Of a DNA stretch of 10,783 bases, positions 8,655 through 10,783 are shown one piece after another. Made by a program: the position numbers and the translations under genes. Under the pieces are notes generated by a model. That model made no database searches. It was not told the origin of the DNA and saw only the letters and a program-made list of their open reading frames with translations. Origin of the DNA: Mycoplasmataceae bacterium (GTDB taxonomy: Bacteria; Bacillota_I; Bacilli_A; Mycoplasmatales; Hepatoplasmataceae); contig JABSQD010000010.1 of the NCBI GenBank assembly GCA_013214765.1, positions 1 through 10,783 on the forward strand. Reading direction: 5' to 3'. Within the stretch, counting starts at the first letter, position 1. Every line of letters begins with the position of its first letter.

Positions 8655-10298
8655 ATGGCAAAAATTAATATTTTAGCTCTTGGAGGGTTAGATGAAAAAC
8701 AAAGAAGACTTTATATTTTAGAAATTGATTCTAAGATATTTATTCTTGATTCGGGAGTATATGAACCTTTAAATAATGATTTTGGAATACAACATTTTAT
8801 TCCAAATATGGAATATTTAAGTTTGAATAAGGATAAAATAAAAGCAGTATTTTTATCTTCATCAAATAGAATGAATATTGGTTCTTTATTAGAAATAGTT
8901 AATATTAAACCTGATGTTGAAATATATGGTTCTAAAACAACATTAGATTCATTAAATATTTTTTTCAAAGGATTTGCAGAAGAATGGAAAAAAATTATTT
9001 ATGAAAAAGGAGAAACAAAGAAAATTTCTGGAATTGAAATTAAAGCTATTAATATGGCATCAGTTTTACCTGGAACTTATGGTTATCAATTTAAAACAAC
9101 AGAAGGAAATATTCTTTACTTTACAGATTATATTTTAGATTCGATTAAAGAATATGAAGTTTCATCTATATCTGGATTTTTACCATTAATAAATGATAAA
9201 AATTTATTATTGATTTCTGGTGTATCGATGGCAAAAGAAAACGAAGCACTTTCATCTAAATTTAAAATAAAAGATTTGGTTAAAAAATATTTTAATAAAA
9301 AGCAAAGATTAGTTGTTGTTGTTTATGAAAACGAAATAATAAATGTTGTTGAATTAATTGAGTTATCTAGAAAAAATAAAAGAAAATTATTTATTAAATC
9401 AAGAACAATGTTCTCATTGATTACAATGATGATTGCAAATGGAGATATTAAAGAATTTCCAGTTAAAAAATATTCAGAATATAGAGAAGAGGATTCAGCT
9501 AAATCAATAGTTATTCTTTCAGGGACAAGAACAAAACTTTACAAAACTATCGATACTTTAATTGAAGCTCATAATAAAAATGATTTCGCATTTGAAAAAA
9601 ATGATATTGTTTATTTTGCTGCTCTTCCTCAGCCAGGAAACGAACATATTTTTGCTGGAGTAACTAATAAAATTTCTAGAATTGATCCTATAGTTATTAA
9701 ACCATCTGTAAATGAAAAGAAAATATTTGGCACAACAGCATTTGATATAAGAAATATGATTGATTTATTAAAACCAAATTATTTTATGCCAGTATCAGCT
9801 TTTTATACACAATTATCTATTGCTAAAAATATTGCAGAACAAAATGGTATGGATTCTAAAAAAATAATAATTGGCGAAAATGGAGAAGTGTTTACAATTA
9901 ATAAAGGAATTTATGAAGGCATTAATTATAGAGTTAAAGAAATAGAATCTAAAGTTATTGAATCGGTTGGAGATGTTTCGATAAATAGTAAATTAATCGA
10001 TGAAAGAAAATCTCTTGGTAAAGATGGTATTGCAATAATTTCATTTATTTATAATATAAAAAAATTAGTAATTGCTTCTGACATTGATATTCAAATGAAA
10101 GGTGTGGTCCTTTCTAAAGGACAAGAAGATGTTCTTGATAAAATAAAAGAATTAATTATAAGAACAACTGATGAATTATCAGAAACAAAACAAAATGTAA
10201 AAAAAGGAATTCCTTTAATAAGAAAATTAATAACTAAAATATTTAGAGAGAATTTTAAAAAGGTTCCAAATATATTATTTAATATAATGGAGAATTAA
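8655..10298 (+). CDS. rnjB: RNase J-family protein, catalytic residues lost (RNase J2-type)
   Basis: RNase J is a metallo-beta-lactamase/beta-CASP ribonuclease with 5'-exo and endo activity in mRNA decay and rRNA maturation. This 547-residue protein has the complete layout: ALGG near the start (8-11), beta-lactamase and beta-CASP parts, LLKPNYFMP (371-379) and GENGEVF late in the core, and the C-terminal domain ending NIMEN. The active site is gone. Where RNase J has HGHEDH this has SSNRMN (69-74), so all four metal ligands are lost. The HSIPDS position reads SVLPGT (136-141), DSTN reads GVSM (189-192), the His of SGHGS is T360, and that of HGEYR is S381. D32 and D158 remain. It lies directly upstream of ftsK, as rnjB is close upstream of spoIIIE in Bacillus, so it is best read as RNase J2 working as a non-catalytic partner of an RNase J1 encoded elsewhere (inference). 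Its only Trp, W111, uses TGG. Confidence 0.88.
   Translation: MAKINILALGGLDEKQRRLYILEIDSKIFILDSGVYEPLNNDFGIQHFIPNMEYLSLNKDKIKAVFLSSSNRMNIGSLLEIVNIKPDVEIYGSKTTLDSLNIFFKGFAEEWKKIIYEKGETKKISGIEIKAINMASVLPGTYGYQFKTTEGNILYFTDYILDSIKEYEVSSISGFLPLINDKNLLLISGVSMAKENEALSSKFKIKDLVKKYFNKKQRLVVVVYENEIINVVELIELSRKNKRKLFIKSRTMFSLITMMIANGDIKEFPVKKYSEYREEDSAKSIVILSGTRTKLYKTIDTLIEAHNKNDFAFEKNDIVYFAALPQPGNEHIFAGVTNKISRIDPIVIKPSVNEKKIFGTTAFDIRNMIDLLKPNYFMPVSAFYTQLSIAKNIAEQNGMDSKKIIIGENGEVFTINKGIYEGINYRVKEIESKVIESVGDVSINSKLIDERKSLGKDGIAIISFIYNIKKLVIASDIDIQMKGVVLSKGQEDVLDKIKELIIRTTDELSETKQNVKKGIPLIRKLITKIFRENFKKVPNILFNIMEN
10289..10294 (+). promoter_or_regulatory. Shine-Dalgarno site for ftsK, inside the end of rnjB
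   Basis: GGAGAA at 10289-10294 lies 8 bases before the ATG at 10303 and overlaps the last codons of the preceding gene (Met-Glu-Asn-stop). Together with the 4-base gap this suggests co-transcription and perhaps translational coupling. Confidence 0.7.
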
Positions 10299-10302
10299 TA
10301 TT

Positions 10303-10783
10303 ATGAATTTTTTTAAAAATGTGTTTAAAAAAGGGAATAAAATAACGGGATTATTATTAATTCTATTTTCTTTATTAATGTTATTTTCATTAATAATATT
10401 TTCATGAGGATATAATCCTTTATATGCAATACAAACTGTGACATTACTTCAACTTTTCGGAACTGGAACAACGGCTGTATGTTGATTTTTTTTCATTTGA
10501 ATAGGTATTAAATATTATTTAATAATAAATATAAATTTCTTTTCTAAGAAAAGAACAGCAATGATGTTTATTACAATATTATTAATAACTTGATTACTAT
10601 CAATTATTTCAATAGAATTAACTTTTAAAAAACCAGTTGATTTAAAAGAATATTATAATCAAACATTTTTTGAACCCTTAAATAATTTATGAATAAATTA
10701 TAGTTCTTGAAATAAATTTGATTTAAAAGAAATAGGAATAATTTTACCACTTATTTTTTGAATATTAGGTGGTTGAGAATATG
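10303..10783 (+). CDS. ftsK: FtsK/SpoIIIE DNA translocase, N-terminal part (runs off the window)
   Basis: Only the first 160 codons are present. They encode hydrophobic helices at about residues 14-34, 55-75 and 85-105 and the start of a fourth near 143-157, with a short basic head (KNVFKKGNK) and a polar loop at about 107-142. This matches the four-helix membrane anchor of FtsK/SpoIIIE, which holds the DNA-pumping motor at the division site for chromosome segregation. The ATPase and gamma domains lie outside, so the call rests on topology and on the position after the RNase J-family gene, which resembles rnjB upstream of spoIIIE in Bacillus. All eight Trp codons are TGA, so the standard code would show no open frame here. 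The ATG at 10303 has GGAGAA 8 bases upstream. Another polytopic membrane protein cannot be excluded. Confidence 0.75.

Noticed and set aside
8711-8968. 85-codon open frame on the minus strand
   Set aside because: It is antisense within the RNase J-family gene, with no start signals and no recognisable protein; a shadow frame.
1-10783. Mobile element, CRISPR array, phage or defence island
   Set aside because: All genes are recognisable housekeeping families on one strand with uniform composition; no transposase, terminal repeats or direct repeat array was seen.

Overview
This window reads as a compact, very AT-rich chromosome segment from a Mollicute (Mycoplasma/Spiroplasma-type bacterium) that reads UGA as tryptophan (genetic code 4). 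Under the standard code, trigger factor, Lon, ValRS, RluD and FtsK are all broken at TGA. Read as Trp, every one becomes a single full-length frame, and several TGAs fall where the family has an invariant Trp (for example the ValRS ISRQLWWGHR and DTWFSSALWP segments). By hand count, 36 Trp codons are TGA and one is TGG. Arginine is almost always AGA, matching the tRNA-Arg(UCU) gene in the window. The genus cannot be fixed from sequence alone.

Layout, all on the + strand: a possible tail of an upstream gene (1-30); a YfcE/YsnB-type metallophosphoesterase (32-514); tRNA-Arg(UCU) with encoded CCA (598-674); a DUF3196-type Mollicute protein (731-1423); trigger factor tig (1467-2744); Lon protease (2764-5067); valyl-tRNA synthetase valS (5174-7723); RluD-type pseudouridine synthase (7731-8639); an RNase J-family protein in the rnjB position (8655-10298); and the N-terminal part of FtsK/SpoIIIE (10303 to the window end). 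No stretch over 300 bases lacks a gene, and the longest gaps are about 80 to 110 bases.

From spacing, likely transcription units are tig-lon (nascent-chain folding plus proteolysis), valS-rluD (translation), and rnjB-ftsK, with the tRNA and the DUF3196 gene as separate small units. There are two kinds of gene start. yfcE-like, tig, lon and ftsK have Shine-Dalgarno sites. valS and rnjB have none, but carry TATAAT 7 to 12 bases before the start codon, which predicts leaderless or nearly leaderless mRNAs.

Most of the window is ordinary housekeeping sequence. The notable exception is the RNase J-family protein. It aligns along its whole length with RNase J, yet almost all metal-binding and catalytic residues are replaced, including all four of the HxHxDH motif. 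It looks like a maintained non-catalytic RNase J2-type protein. No mobile element, CRISPR array, phage gene or defence system was seen.
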